Shown here piece by piece: positions 1 through 7,941 of a DNA stretch of 64,000 nucleotides. The DNA lies in NCBI GenBank assembly GCA_000621425.1, contig JHYJ01000008.1, forward strand, positions 124,001 to 188,000, read 5' to 3'. Every line of letters begins with the position of its first letter. The first letter of the stretch is position 1. The position numbers were made by a program, and so were the translations under genes. The notes under the pieces are model-generated. The model saw only the letters and a list, made by a program, of their open reading frames with translations. It made no database searches and was not told the DNA's origin. Origin of the DNA: Lachnospiraceae bacterium AB2028 (GTDB lineage: Bacteria > Bacillota > Clostridia > Lachnospirales > Lachnospiraceae).

Positions 1-14
1 ATTACTCGGATCAT
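1..14 (-). CDS. Start of an unidentified divergent gene (partial)
   Basis: On the minus strand a ribosome binding site, GGAGGG, lies six bases before an ATG, and the reading frame (Met-Ile-Arg-Val) runs off the left edge of the window. A good promoter lies just upstream at 43-71. Only four codons are visible, so the product cannot be named. The call rests on the start signals alone. Confidence 0.4.
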
Positions 15-42
15 ATGCTTCCCTCCGGGATTTTAAAGGATG

Positions 43-71
43 ATTATAGCATATATAGGCTTTTTCGTAAA
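43..71 (-). promoter_or_regulatory. Sigma-A-type promoter for the divergent gene at the left edge
   Basis: Read on the minus strand, TTTACG (66-71) and TATAAT (43-48) are separated by 17 bases, and the -10 is extended by TGC. An inverted repeat (TTTTCGT, 7-base spacer, ACGAAAA; 62-82) overlaps the -35 and could be an operator. The distance to the start codon at 14 allows a short leader carrying the ribosome binding site. Confidence 0.5.
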
Positions 72-95
72 TAAAACGAAAATAACAATAATCTG

Positions 96-104
96 TGATA
101 TACT
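96..104 (+). promoter_or_regulatory. Possible extended -10 promoter for the thioesterase gene
   Basis: TGATATACT on the plus strand fits an extended -10 (TGn-TATACT) about 50 bases before the thioesterase start. I see no convincing -35, so this is a weak call. Confidence 0.3.
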
Positions 105-155
105 TACGCTCGGGCATTTTTCGCCAGGAATAGATTTTGAAAAAGAGGTCAAGTG

Positions 156-923
156 ATGTTTTATAAATTATCCCAGACAATAGGACTTAAGGATGTAGAT
201 AAAAACTGCAAAGTAAAAAATGTAGCCATTCTGGAAATGCTGGAAAACGCAGCCGGCGGCCACTCGGATGCCGCAGGATACGGAATGCTGGATATTAACA
301 ATAAGGGAGTTGCATTTGTCCTGCTGGATTGGTACGTGCGCGTCCTGGACAGACCGGGATACGGCGAAGACCTTACGGTATCCACATGGGGACGCCCTGA
401 AAAGCGTATGATGTCACTTATCCGTGACTATGAGCTTAGGGACTCTAAGGATAATCTCCGTGTCCTTGCTACTTCCAGATGGGTAATAATAGATATAAAC
501 AGGCACCGTATCACCCGCGTCACTCCTGAAGTACTCGAAGCTTTCGGCGCAGAAGAAAAGCAGGCTTTTGAAACCGATCCCATGGTAAAGATCGACAGGC
601 CAAAGGCAGCGTCTAAAGACACCCCTGATACAACTCCCGTAGAAATGGGAACATCCATCATAGGCCGCAGCTCATTAGACTTAGTCGGCCATGTGCATAA
701 CATAAAATATATAGATATGGCTGAGGACATGATGCCTGATGATATCTGGGCGCAGGCTCCCTTTGACAATTTTAGGATACATTACAGAAAAGAAATAACC
801 GAAGGTGAGAAGATCAGGTTTAACTATTCGTTTGTAGATGATCTGAAACATGAAATCCGAATGGAAAATGAAGACGGCGAACTCAATGCAGTAGTAAGGA
901 TGTGGAACACGCCCCTCACATGA
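156..923 (+). CDS. Acyl-ACP thioesterase (hotdog fold)
   Basis: A 255-residue protein with the tandem hotdog layout of the acyl-ACP thioesterase family (FatA/FatB-like, PF01643), which releases free fatty acids from acyl carrier protein in the cytoplasm. The N-terminal hotdog carries the LDWYVRVLDRPGYGE stretch near residues 68-82 that is typical of the family. The second hotdog contains GHVHNIKYIDMAEDM near residue 180, where the catalytic Asn/His lie in relatives. Length is normal for bacterial members. A GTG three bases upstream is in frame, but the ATG at 156 has the better spacing from AAAGAGG (142-148). The gene stands alone and its 3' end overlaps the convergent DUF1294 gene by 8 bases. 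The chain-length specificity cannot be read from the sequence. Confidence 0.88.
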   Translation: MFYKLSQTIGLKDVDKNCKVKNVAILEMLENAAGGHSDAAGYGMLDINNKGVAFVLLDWYVRVLDRPGYGEDLTVSTWGRPEKRMMSLIRDYELRDSKDNLRVLATSRWVIIDINRHRITRVTPEVLEAFGAEEKQAFETDPMVKIDRPKAASKDTPDTTPVEMGTSIIGRSSLDLVGHVHNIKYIDMAEDMMPDDIWAQAPFDNFRIHYRKEITEGEKIRFNYSFVDDLKHEIRMENEDGELNAVVRMWNTPLT

Positions 924-1206
924 TCTCGATCTGCCCGGATCCTATGATCCAGCATGCAATGCCTATCTGAACAGCCATAATAAGGGGCATTCCATATACG
1001 AAATACCAGTGCTTTGTCTTATGCCTGAAGGTATACATTCCTATTATGGATCCCAATGATCCACCGAAGATGGCAATAAGGAAAAGAACCTTTTCCGGTA
1101 TTCTCCATGCATGGTGAACAGCCTTCCATTTGTCTATCCCCATAGACGCAAATCCCAAAATATTCAGCACGGCAAAATATATGATTATTACAGTAATAAC
1201 ACCCAT
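916..1206 (-). CDS. DUF1294 family small membrane protein
   Basis: A 96-residue protein with a hydrophobic N-terminal helix (about residues 3-22) and two further membrane segments. Between them is the DUF1294 signature: GIDKWKA, then a basic RIPE, then GGSLGSIIGMYTFRHKTKH. Function of the family is unknown; some relatives are fused to cold-shock domains. The start is set at the second in-frame Met because GGGGGGA lies six bases before it, while the first ATG at 1221 lacks a site. The gene lies downstream of argG beyond a terminator, and its 3' end overlaps that of the thioesterase gene on the other strand by 8 bases, an arrangement that would make the two mRNAs complementary at their ends. 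Confidence 0.85.
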   Translation of the reverse strand: MGVITVIIIYFAVLNILGFASMGIDKWKAVHHAWRIPEKVLFLIAIFGGSLGSIIGMYTFRHKTKHWYFVYGMPLIMAVQIGIACWIIGSGQIEIM

Positions 1207-1232
1207 GGCCGTTCCCCCCATAGATCATTGTT

Positions 1233-1275
1233 AAAAAACAGGCTACCGAACATATGCGTCGGCAGCCTGTTTTTT
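1233..1275 (-). terminator. Rho-independent terminator after argG (works on both strands)
   Basis: A 12-base stem (AAAAAACAGGCT with AGCCTGTTTTTT) enclosing an inner imperfect helix, with an A/T run on each side. It lies 15 bases after the argG stop codon and ahead of the DUF1294 gene. Confidence 0.85.
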
Positions 1276-1290
1276 TAATTATTTTCTAAA

Positions 1291-2514
1291 TTAGTTGTTA
1301 GCCTTCTCAAGTTCCTGGTGCTTCATTCCGCGAACCTTGCTGGAAAGTCCGAAGAGATTGATGAAACCCTCTGCATCACGGTGGTCATAAAGATCACCTG
1401 TTGTGAAGGAAGCAATGCTCTCATTGTACAGTGAGTAAGGTGATGTCTCACCGGCCTTGATGATGTTGCCCTTGTAGAGCTTGAACTTAACATCACCTGT
1501 AACGTACTGCTGTGTTGACTCTATGAAAGCCTGAACAGCTTCGCGGAGAGGTGTGAACCACTTTCCTTCGTATACGATCTGGGCAAAGAGATTGCCCATA
1601 TCCAGTTTCATCTTTGTTGTCTCCCTGTCAAGGATAAGCTCTTCAAGCTGCTGATGTGCCTCGTAAAGGATTGTTCCGCCGGGTGTCTCATATACGCCGC
1701 GGCTCTTCATGCCTACCACACGGTTCTCAACGATATCAACAATACCGATACCATGCTTTCCGCCCAGACGGTTAAGCTCCCTGATAATATCGGAAACCTT
1801 CATCTCTTTTCCGTTTATGGAAGTAGGAACACCCTTCTCAAAATGCATTGTCACATATTCGCCTTCATCAGGAGCCTTCTCAGGAGTTGTGCCAAGTACA
1901 AGAAGGTGCTCGAAATTAGGCTCATTACCGGGATCCTCAAGCTCAAGACCCTCATGGCTGATGTGCCAGAGATTTCTGTCACGGCTGTATGAATTGTCAG
2001 CAGAGAAAGGAAGATTGATGCCCTTTTCACGGCAGTATGCGATCTCATCCTCACGGCTCTGCATTGTCCACTTTTCATTTCTCCATGCAGCGATGATCTT
2101 AAGGTCAGGAGCAAGCGCCTTGATGCCTAACTCAAATCTGATCTGGTCGTTACCCTTACCGGTAGCACCGTGGCAGATAGCAGCAGCACCTTCCTTACGA
2201 GCGATCTCAACAAGTTTCTTAGCGATAAGAGGTCTTGCCATAGAAGTTCCCAGCAGATACTTGTTCTCATATACAGCGTGTGCCTGTACACAGGGAACGA
2301 TATACTCGTCTGCAAATTCATCAGTTACATCGAGTACATAAAGTTTCTCGGCGCCACAGGACTTTGCTCTCTCATCCAGTCCGTCAAGCTCGGACTCCTG
2401 GCCGCAGTCTATGCATACGCAGACTACTTCGTAATCAAAATTTTCCTTAAGCCAGGGGATGATGGCTGTAGTGTCAAGACCACCGGAATAAGCAAGAATG
2501 ACTTTTTCCTTCAT
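1291..2514 (-). CDS. argG: Argininosuccinate synthase
   Basis: The enzyme joins citrulline and aspartate using ATP to make argininosuccinate in arginine biosynthesis. The 407-residue protein is of normal length. It begins with KVILAYSGGLDTTAIIPWL, the PP-loop nucleotide-binding motif of the family (SGGLDT at residues 10-15). It continues with the conserved GATGKGNDQIRFELG (about residue 116), the substrate segment SRWGHISHEG-like YSRDRNLWHISHEG, and EGKWFTPLREA near the C-terminus. GGAGG lies ten bases before the ATG. The gene stands as a single unit with its own promoter at 2573-2601 and terminator at 1233-1275; argH is not in the window. No ARG-box was recognised. Confidence 0.97.
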   Translation of the reverse strand: MKEKVILAYSGGLDTTAIIPWLKENFDYEVVCVCIDCGQESELDGLDERAKSCGAEKLYVLDVTDEFADEYIVPCVQAHAVYENKYLLGTSMARPLIAKKLVEIARKEGAAAICHGATGKGNDQIRFELGIKALAPDLKIIAAWRNEKWTMQSREDEIAYCREKGINLPFSADNSYSRDRNLWHISHEGLELEDPGNEPNFEHLLVLGTTPEKAPDEGEYVTMHFEKGVPTSINGKEMKVSDIIRELNRLGGKHGIGIVDIVENRVVGMKSRGVYETPGGTILYEAHQQLEELILDRETTKMKLDMGNLFAQIVYEGKWFTPLREAVQAFIESTQQYVTGDVKFKLYKGNIIKAGETSPYSLYNESIASFTTGDLYDHRDAEGFINLFGLSSKVRGMKHQELEKANN

Positions 2515-2572
2515 GATAAGTTACCTCCGTAAGTATATATAAATTAAAAGTTTCGTCCTTTCAGACGCATCT

Positions 2573-2601
2573 ATGATACAACAAACACCGTCACTTTGCA
2601 A
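2573..2601 (-). promoter_or_regulatory. Promoter of argG
   Basis: On the minus strand TTGCAA (2596-2601) and TATCAT (2573-2578) are 17 bases apart, followed about 60 bases later by the argG start. Each box matches consensus at four to five positions. Confidence 0.5.
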
Positions 2602-2620
2602 TTATGCCCAAACGCAATTT

Positions 2621-4720
2621 CTAATTGTCTTTACTATAATGATTACAGCGGATGCTGGTGTCGTATATGTCAAACTCCCACTCCCCTTCGCCTGTGGAAT
2701 ATACGCACTCGTATGTATTTTTTATATTGTCTTCATTCAGCTCAAACCACTGGCTGGTCCTGGCTGACTGGTCCACAATGATGTAGCGGATATTGTTCTT
2801 TTTTATCAATGACCTGAGTTCTTCCGGAGTATCAGCCCCGAACATTGCGATGACCTCTGCCTCCCGGCCGGCTGTATCATATCCGGCGCTCCAGGCAAAA
2901 TAGGGCCATCCATAATAAAGCATTGCCCCGCCCATGGTCACATTATTGATAGCATAAGTATCAGCAAGGAAGATGTCTTTTGAAGTGCTGTGTTCAAGCA
3001 CCCATTTAGTTACAGGATCATCCCTTTTGAAAACGAAACCGCTGTTCATTTCATAATTATTCTGTTTCATTAGGCAGTTCAGGTCATATATTCCCGTGGA
3101 TGTCAGGAGTACAAGTGTTATCACCACAGCAATCCTCATAATGATATTCTTTTTTTCCCACATAACGCAAAGCATGGCCGCAATCGGTATAGTGCAGAGC
3201 ATTGCACCTATCAGTACATATTTATGGTTCACATTAACATCCGTTGTCATCTGGAAGCAAAGGGCAAAAAATACAGGTGCCGCAAAAGAAATCATCAGCC
3301 AGCGCCTGAATGCATCAGACAGCAAAAATGCACTAAGCGCAATGAAAAAGGCCAGACCGAACAGCATGCAAAGGAAAAAGATCATTCCCGGCAGGTTTTT
3401 CTGCTCAGCAAGGTATCCGGGCTGCCACCTTAGATCCGTCACGCTGCCTGAAACAAAGTATGCAGCTTCAACCGAACTTATGGCCACTGCCAGGACTGCC
3501 GTTATAAGATATTCCAGCCTTCTGTCTGCAGCAAAAGCAAGAACAAAAAGCACCAGAAGACAGCCTATAAGCACTGCACCGTTAAAGAAACCGCTGAGTC
3601 CAAGCAGCACTCCTAATGCCACAGCCATGCCGGTATGTTTAGGAAGCCAGGCCTCCTTCTTAAAGATAAAGCGCCGTACATCATCAATCAGCTTAACGAA
3701 AACAGATGATTTCCCGGCCGGCTTAACCGCATCACTTCCGGATACGGCATTGCATGACATCCGCGCCTTCATAGCAAAACAGTTTTCAGTAAGCAGCAGC
3801 AGGGCCGACAGCATACCGGTCAGTCCCACGCAGAAATGCCTCTGGTTAGTGAATACATTAAGATTGTATAGTCCCCAGCTTTCATTCAGTGTTTCTCCGA
3901 TGAATGTAAGGTTCTCCGACAGTGCCCTATATATCTCATCAAAGCTGTTACCAGCCTTAGAAACAAACAGCCAGAATGCAGGGCTGCTCCTGAATAGAAA
4001 CAGGATAACACTGATCGTACCCACTGCTTTTCTTCCTGTGATCTTTACCGCATATGCATAAAGCAGCATACATACGGATGTAAAGAAAAATATGCTCGGC
4101 AGATTGAAGGCAAGATCCAAACGCATTCCTAAATGTTCGAGATTGCCCACAAAGAACTGATACATAAAATGGTACTTAAGATCGGCCCCCGCAAAATGGG
4201 AATACTGCGTCGGGAAGTTATCGCCATAGGCAAAGGAACGTATCATATCCAGGTGCGTGGCAAAGTCACCAAACACACTCATGCCGACATAATATTCATT
4301 ATCTTTCAGATAGAAAGCAGAAATCATTATCAGTGAACCGATCACTGCCGAAAGAATTATAACAACGATCTCAGTTATTCCGCAGTTCCTGAATATTGAC
4401 AGAAAAGAATTTAAAAAAGATTTTCTCTTAAAATAAACAACAGCTATATCAAAAAGCAGTGCCACGGCACATGCCACTATATCTGCAGTTGTCAAAGGCT
4501 TTGGAACGGTTCTTAAGACACACGCCGGTATGTATGTCATCCATGAAAGAAGCATGGTACCGGCAAATCCGGCGAAGGGTATTATAACCATGAAATCAGG
4601 AACCCCTATCTGCTTTTTGCCGTAACTCTTTTCACCAAAGCCCCAGAGTATTCCGAAAAAAACAGACAAAAAACAGTATCCGGTCAGTATGCATATTATA
4701 AGATACACTATCGCAGCCAT
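2621..4720 (-). CDS. Large polytopic membrane protein, possible GT-C-type glycosyltransferase
   Basis: A 699-residue protein with about a dozen hydrophobic helices and a soluble C-terminal part of about 150 residues, probably extracytoplasmic. The layout, with a loop containing DLKYHFMYQF after the early helices and a C-terminal domain ending in stretches such as FGADTPEELRSLI and NIRYIIVDQSAR, resembles GT-C-fold glycosyltransferases and uncharacterised relatives that move lipid-linked sugars. No DXD-type catalytic motif can be named with certainty, so the enzyme activity is inference. The gene stands alone between the thrS terminator and argG. It has no ribosome binding site; an extended -10 lies six bases before the ATG, which suggests a leaderless mRNA. 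The far C-terminus overlaps nothing. Confidence 0.6.
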   Translation of the reverse strand: MAAIVYLIICILTGYCFLSVFFGILWGFGEKSYGKKQIGVPDFMVIIPFAGFAGTMLLSWMTYIPACVLRTVPKPLTTADIVACAVALLFDIAVVYFKRKSFLNSFLSIFRNCGITEIVVIILSAVIGSLIMISAFYLKDNEYYVGMSVFGDFATHLDMIRSFAYGDNFPTQYSHFAGADLKYHFMYQFFVGNLEHLGMRLDLAFNLPSIFFFTSVCMLLYAYAVKITGRKAVGTISVILFLFRSSPAFWLFVSKAGNSFDEIYRALSENLTFIGETLNESWGLYNLNVFTNQRHFCVGLTGMLSALLLLTENCFAMKARMSCNAVSGSDAVKPAGKSSVFVKLIDDVRRFIFKKEAWLPKHTGMAVALGVLLGLSGFFNGAVLIGCLLVLFVLAFAADRRLEYLITAVLAVAISSVEAAYFVSGSVTDLRWQPGYLAEQKNLPGMIFFLCMLFGLAFFIALSAFLLSDAFRRWLMISFAAPVFFALCFQMTTDVNVNHKYVLIGAMLCTIPIAAMLCVMWEKKNIIMRIAVVITLVLLTSTGIYDLNCLMKQNNYEMNSGFVFKRDDPVTKWVLEHSTSKDIFLADTYAINNVTMGGAMLYYGWPYFAWSAGYDTAGREAEVIAMFGADTPEELRSLIKKNNIRYIIVDQSARTSQWFELNEDNIKNTYECVYSTGEGEWEFDIYDTSIRCNHYSKDN

Positions 4721-4726
4721 AGGGGT

Positions 4727-4735
4727 ATTATACCA
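4727..4735 (-). promoter_or_regulatory. Extended -10 directly ahead of a start codon (possible leaderless transcript)
   Basis: TGGTATAAT on the minus strand is a perfect -10 with TGn extension. The first base of the ATG (4720) is the seventh base after it, which is the usual transcription start distance. The six bases between (ACCCCT) hold no ribosome binding site. Confidence 0.5.
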
Positions 4736-4744
4736 GAAAAATAT

Positions 4745-4776
4745 AACAAGGCGGCTGTCCGATACGGCCAGCCGCC
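4745..4776 (-). terminator. Rho-independent terminator after thrS
   Basis: An 8-base GC-rich stem (GGCGGCTG with CAGCCGCC, 4750-4776) with an 11-base loop is followed on the minus strand by TTGTTATATTTTT. It sits 40 bases after the thrS stop and before the next gene's promoter. Confidence 0.75.
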
Positions 4777-4815
4777 CTGCGTATTATTTTTAATTCTTAT
4801 TAACGATGGAACCTT

Positions 4816-6630
4816 TTATTCCTGGCTCTCAATCAGATCTATGCAATGAGTCTCATTCATCTTCTTGCAGATCTCAATGAACTTATCAAGGGGCACATCA
4901 CGCATCTGCTTGTTACCGCGGATATTTACCGATACAGTACGGTTCTCAGCCTCGCTATTGCCAAGTACGAGAACATAAGGATCTCGGTAATTCCTGAAGG
5001 TCTTGATCTTATCCTTCATGTTCTTGTCACTGTAATCTGCCTCTACTCTTATGCGATTCTTCCTGCAGATCTCAACTACTTCTTTTGCATAGTCATTATT
5101 CTCCACACGGATAGGTACCACGCCAACCTGATAAGGACTTAACCAGAAGGGGAAGGATCCCTTGAAGTTTTCAATAAGTATTCCGATGAAACGCTCAAAG
5201 GAACCGAAGATAGCCCTGTGCACCATTACAGGACGCTGCATTGAGCTGTCTGATGCAACATACTTCATATCGAAATTAAGGGGCAGCTGATAGTCAAGCT
5301 GTATGGTTCCCATCTGCCACTCACGTCCTATGCAATCCTTCATCTTAAGGTCAATCTTGGGACCGTAGAAAGCACCGTCCCCTTCGTTTATTTCATAGCC
5401 GCCCTCGCCGTACTTATTATCGAGAATTCTCTTCAAAGCAGCTTCTGCAGCATTCCAGTCATTGATATCACCCATGTAGTCATCAGGCCTTGTGGAAAGC
5501 TCAGCTATGTAGGAAAGGCCGAAAGTAGAATAGATTTCTCCTGCAATATCCATGATATCACCGATTTCTTCCTCTATCTGCTCCTGCATGATAAGGTTAT
5601 GTGAGTCATCCTGACGGAATTCCTGTACTCTTAAGAGTCCGTTTAACTCACCGGATTTTTCCCTTCTGTGGATCACATCCAGCTCGTTAAAACGCAAAGG
5701 AAGATCCTTGTAGCTGCGCTGCTTGTTCTGATAAACCTTTATCGCATTAGGACAGTTCATGGGTTTCGCAGCAAACATACGGTCCTCGTCCTCTATATCT
5801 ACGAGAGATGATGCCCTGTCGTCTACCGGGTTATCTTTAGCAGGGGGAACAAGGAACATGTTCTTTTTATAATGTCCCCAGTGGCCTGATGTTTCCCACA
5901 GGCTCTTGCTGTTAAGAACCGGTGCGGATATCTCTGTGTATCCATGTCTTTCATGGATCTCACGCCAGTAGTCGATAAGAGCGTTATACATCTTCCATCC
6001 ACGGGGAAGCCAGTAAGGCATGCCGGGTGCAGTCTCATCAAACATAAAGAGTTCCATCTGAGGCCCCAGTTTCTTGTGATCACGCTCCATGGCCTCCTTT
6101 ATCATGGCAAGATGTTCCTTCAGTTCCTTCTTGTCAGGGAACGCATATACATATATACGCTGCAACTGGTCTCTCTTCTCATCGCCTCTCCAGTATGAAC
6201 CGGAAACGGACTTGATCTGAAAAGCTGCATTCATCAAAAGCTGTGAGTTATCAACGTGAGGTCCGCGGCAGAGATCCACGAAGTCGTCACCTGTATAATA
6301 AACAGTAAGAAGCTCATCCTCCGGCAGGTCGTTTATCAGTTCTAACTTGAACTTCTGGTTCTCAAAAAGCTTAAGGGCATCGGCACGGGATATTTCCTCC
6401 CGTCTCCAGTCCTCACGGCGCTTTATGATCTCACGCATTTTATCCTCGATGGTCTTGAAATCGTCATTTACGACAGTACGGGGCAGTGTGAAGTCATAAT
6501 AAAAGCCGTCACCTATCTGTGGGCCAATAGCGTACTGCACATTTTCCTTGCCAAAGATCTCTATCACAGCCTTAGCTAAGATGTGTGCGAGAGAATGGCG
6601 GTAAACTTCCAGTAATTCTTCTTTTTCCAT
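4816..6630 (-). CDS. thrS: Threonine-tRNA ligase lacking the TGS domain
   Basis: Charges tRNA-Thr with threonine. The 604-residue protein starts straight at the editing (N2) domain with HSLAHILA at residues 12-19, so the ubiquitin-like TGS domain of about 60 residues found in E. coli-type enzymes is absent. The class II core follows: motif 2 region with LRVQEFRQDDSH, zinc ligands in MNCPNA and in VHRAIFGSFERF (which also carries motif 3), and then the anticodon-binding domain beginning near WLSPYQVGVVPI. The start is placed at the second ATG because AGGAGG lies seven bases before it; the first ATG at 6636 abuts the binding site. Expression is controlled by the T-box leader at 6662-6905. Confidence 0.96.
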   Translation of the reverse strand: MEKEELLEVYRHSLAHILAKAVIEIFGKENVQYAIGPQIGDGFYYDFTLPRTVVNDDFKTIEDKMREIIKRREDWRREEISRADALKLFENQKFKLELINDLPEDELLTVYYTGDDFVDLCRGPHVDNSQLLMNAAFQIKSVSGSYWRGDEKRDQLQRIYVYAFPDKKELKEHLAMIKEAMERDHKKLGPQMELFMFDETAPGMPYWLPRGWKMYNALIDYWREIHERHGYTEISAPVLNSKSLWETSGHWGHYKKNMFLVPPAKDNPVDDRASSLVDIEDEDRMFAAKPMNCPNAIKVYQNKQRSYKDLPLRFNELDVIHRREKSGELNGLLRVQEFRQDDSHNLIMQEQIEEEIGDIMDIAGEIYSTFGLSYIAELSTRPDDYMGDINDWNAAEAALKRILDNKYGEGGYEINEGDGAFYGPKIDLKMKDCIGREWQMGTIQLDYQLPLNFDMKYVASDSSMQRPVMVHRAIFGSFERFIGILIENFKGSFPFWLSPYQVGVVPIRVENNDYAKEVVEICRKNRIRVEADYSDKNMKDKIKTFRNYRDPYVLVLGNSEAENRTVSVNIRGNKQMRDVPLDKFIEICKKMNETHCIDLIESQE

Positions 6631-6661
6631 GATCATTCCTCCTTAATGGTATATAGTAAAA

Positions 6662-6905
6662 TAAAAAATCCCCTGCTAAAGAAGCAAGGGACGCATATTC
6701 TGCGCGGTTCCACCCAAATTGCTGTATGTCCATACAGGACGTACAGCCACTCTTTATGACGGTAACGGTGTCGGCCGGACTTGATTGGAGTCTCTCAGAG
6801 GTGGTCTTCAATGACGTCCGCCAAGGCTGCTCTCAGCTTATGCAGCCATCTCTGTTGGAGGATGATGCCATCTACTCTTCTCTTCATCGATTTAGGCTAT
6901 TCAAT
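6662..6905 (-). promoter_or_regulatory. T-box riboswitch (threonine) controlling thrS
   Basis: The leader has the parts of a T-box in order on the minus strand. First is a stem I region with the GATGAAGAGAAGAGTAGA start and a CAGAGA...GCTGAGAG apical part. Next is a specifier loop whose sequence GAAGACCACCTCTGAG contains ACC, a threonine codon (6800-6805). Then comes the T-box sequence GGGTGGAACCGCGC (6703-6716), and last a terminator hairpin with CCCTTGC and GCAGGGG stems followed by six T (6664-6692). Uncharged tRNA-Thr would pair with the specifier and the T-box and let transcription continue into thrS. The leader begins less than 20 bases after the tRNA-Gly gene. Confidence 0.93.
6664..6692 (-). 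terminator. Regulated terminator of the thrS T-box
   Basis: CCCTTGC and GCAGGGG form the stem around a TTCTTTA loop, followed by ATTTTTTATTTT on the minus strand. It competes with the antiterminator formed by the T-box sequence. Confidence 0.85.
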
Positions 6906-6922
6906 TTTAAGACAGATCTAAA

Positions 6923-6993
6923 AGCAAGTGACGGGAATCGAACCCGCGTCCTCAGCTTGGGAAGCTGATGTTCTACCATTGAACCACACCTGC
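6923..6993 (-). tRNA. tRNA-Gly (anticodon CCC)
   Basis: A 71-base cloverleaf on the minus strand: acceptor stem GCAGGTG with CACTTGC (one G-U pair), D-arm with GGTTCAATGGTAGAAC, anticodon stem TCAGC/GCTGA around TTCCCAA (anticodon CCC, reading GGG), T-arm with GGGTTCGATTCCC, and discriminator base U. CCA is not encoded. It is preceded by a strong promoter (7006-7034) and followed almost directly by the thrS T-box leader. Confidence 0.96.
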
Positions 6994-7005
6994 GCGACAG
7001 TTGTT

Positions 7006-7034
7006 ATTCTATGACAACTGTTCGAAAAAATCAA
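7006..7034 (-). promoter_or_regulatory. Promoter of tRNA-Gly (possibly also of thrS)
   Basis: On the minus strand TTGATT (7029-7034) and TAGAAT (7006-7011) are 17 bases apart, ending 12 bases before the tRNA. An inverted repeat, ACAGTTGT with ACAACTGT (6997-7021), spans the -10. Confidence 0.65.
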
Positions 7035-7071
7035 GCGTAACTAAGCAGGTCATGACAGGGTTGTCCCTGCG

Positions 7072-7479
7072 TTAATTACGACGTTTACGGTCATCTCGCT
7101 GGGATCTTCTGCCGTTCTGGTTCTTCCCCCCCTGCATGAGTTCCTCATCAGAAGGAAGATTCATAGTCTCGACTATCTTCCAGGATTCTTTCATAGGAAG
7201 CTCACCATTTACACGGGCTATGTCATCCCTGGTAGGCTCCGCTGTCAAACCGGCAGCCTTGCGGCTCTCCACATATTCCATAAGATCCTTCTTGTGTATA
7301 GTAAGGGTTGCAAGTTCCCACTCTATACGTTTCAGGGTTGCCTTATCGTCCAGCGCAAGTGCACGCTCATATTCTTCTATAGTTTCAAGCTTTATGTTTT
7401 CTACAAAGTTGCTCTTTACCGGTTTCTTTGCATCATCCTCATGTTCCGTGAGGACTTTCTGTTCAAATATATCATCCAT
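7072..7479 (-). CDS. Conserved hypothetical protein, basic C-terminus
   Basis: A 135-residue cytoplasmic protein with no recognised domain. It starts MDDIFEQKV, is mostly charged and helical (residues 30-90), and ends in a strongly basic tail rich in Arg, Lys, Asn and Gln. The start is set at the Met preceded by GGAGG nine bases upstream; an earlier in-frame ATG at 7503 would overlap the binding site. It follows a 77-residue gene in the same direction with a 53-base gap, so the two may be co-transcribed. No catalytic motif is visible and the function is unknown. The basic tail could bind nucleic acid, but that is only a guess. Confidence 0.7.
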   Translation of the reverse strand: MDDIFEQKVLTEHEDDAKKPVKSNFVENIKLETIEEYERALALDDKATLKRIEWELATLTIHKKDLMEYVESRKAAGLTAEPTRDDIARVNGELPMKESWKIVETMNLPSDEELMQGGKNQNGRRSQRDDRKRRN

Positions 7480-7532
7480 AACTAATTGCCTCCTTCGGGG
7501 CATTATATCAGAAAGCAGATTCTTTTACCATA

Positions 7533-7766
7533 TCACCCCTTCGGCATCATGGACTTAAGCAATGCTAAAAATTCCAGATCCGATTGTGTTAATTTTAGAT
7601 TTGACTCTAATTTTTTCCCTTCCGGTGTAGTTACTGCGACCTCGATCACGCTGCCTTCAACGAGAGCCCCCTGGGATACAGCATTAACGAAAGGAAGAAA
7701 TTTGGGATGGTTTGCAGAGAAAGTCTGCCAGGCCTGTGCAATTTTCATCATTTCCATAGGATTCAT
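7533..7766 (-). CDS. Small conserved hypothetical protein (77 aa)
   Basis: A 77-residue soluble protein, MNPMEMMKIAQAW at the start, with two helical parts around a short central beta segment (VIEVAVTTPEG). GGAGG lies ten bases before the ATG. I do not recognise a characterised family. The N-terminal helix with WQTFSANHPKFLPF and the C-terminal helix LTQSDLEFLALLKSMM suggest a small folded domain. It precedes the 135-residue gene on the same strand. The AT-rich region upstream (7767-7941) contains the only visible promoter candidates for the pair. Confidence 0.65.
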   Translation of the reverse strand: MNPMEMMKIAQAWQTFSANHPKFLPFVNAVSQGALVEGSVIEVAVTTPEGKKLESNLKLTQSDLEFLALLKSMMPKG

Positions 7767-7786
7767 AACGTTTACATAACCTCCTA

Positions 7787-7850
7787 AAATCTGAATTTAT
7801 TATTTCATTTTAACCTTGTAAAAACCCAAAGTCGGTTAAATCTGAATTTA
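7787..7850. repeat. 13-base direct repeat in AT-rich spacer
   Basis: AAATCTGAATTTA occurs at 7787-7799 and again at 7838-7850, 51 bases apart, in the spacer between glgX and the 77-residue gene. It could be a pair of regulator sites ahead of the small gene. The rest of 7767-7941 is AT-rich with no other clear feature. Confidence 0.4.
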
Positions 7851-7941
7851 CAACCATCATTTTCAAATTTATGTTAATTCAAAATTATTAAATCTTGTTT
7901 TAATTCATTATCAACACTTTATTAATTCCATCATAAACAAT

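Noticed and set aside
3096-4061. Plus-strand 321-residue open frame inside the membrane protein gene
   Set aside because: It is antisense to a well-supported gene, without ribosome site or domain.
6572-6811. 79-residue minus-strand frame over the T-box
   Set aside because: It lies over the structured leader and the thrS start, and its sequence follows T-box elements rather than a protein.
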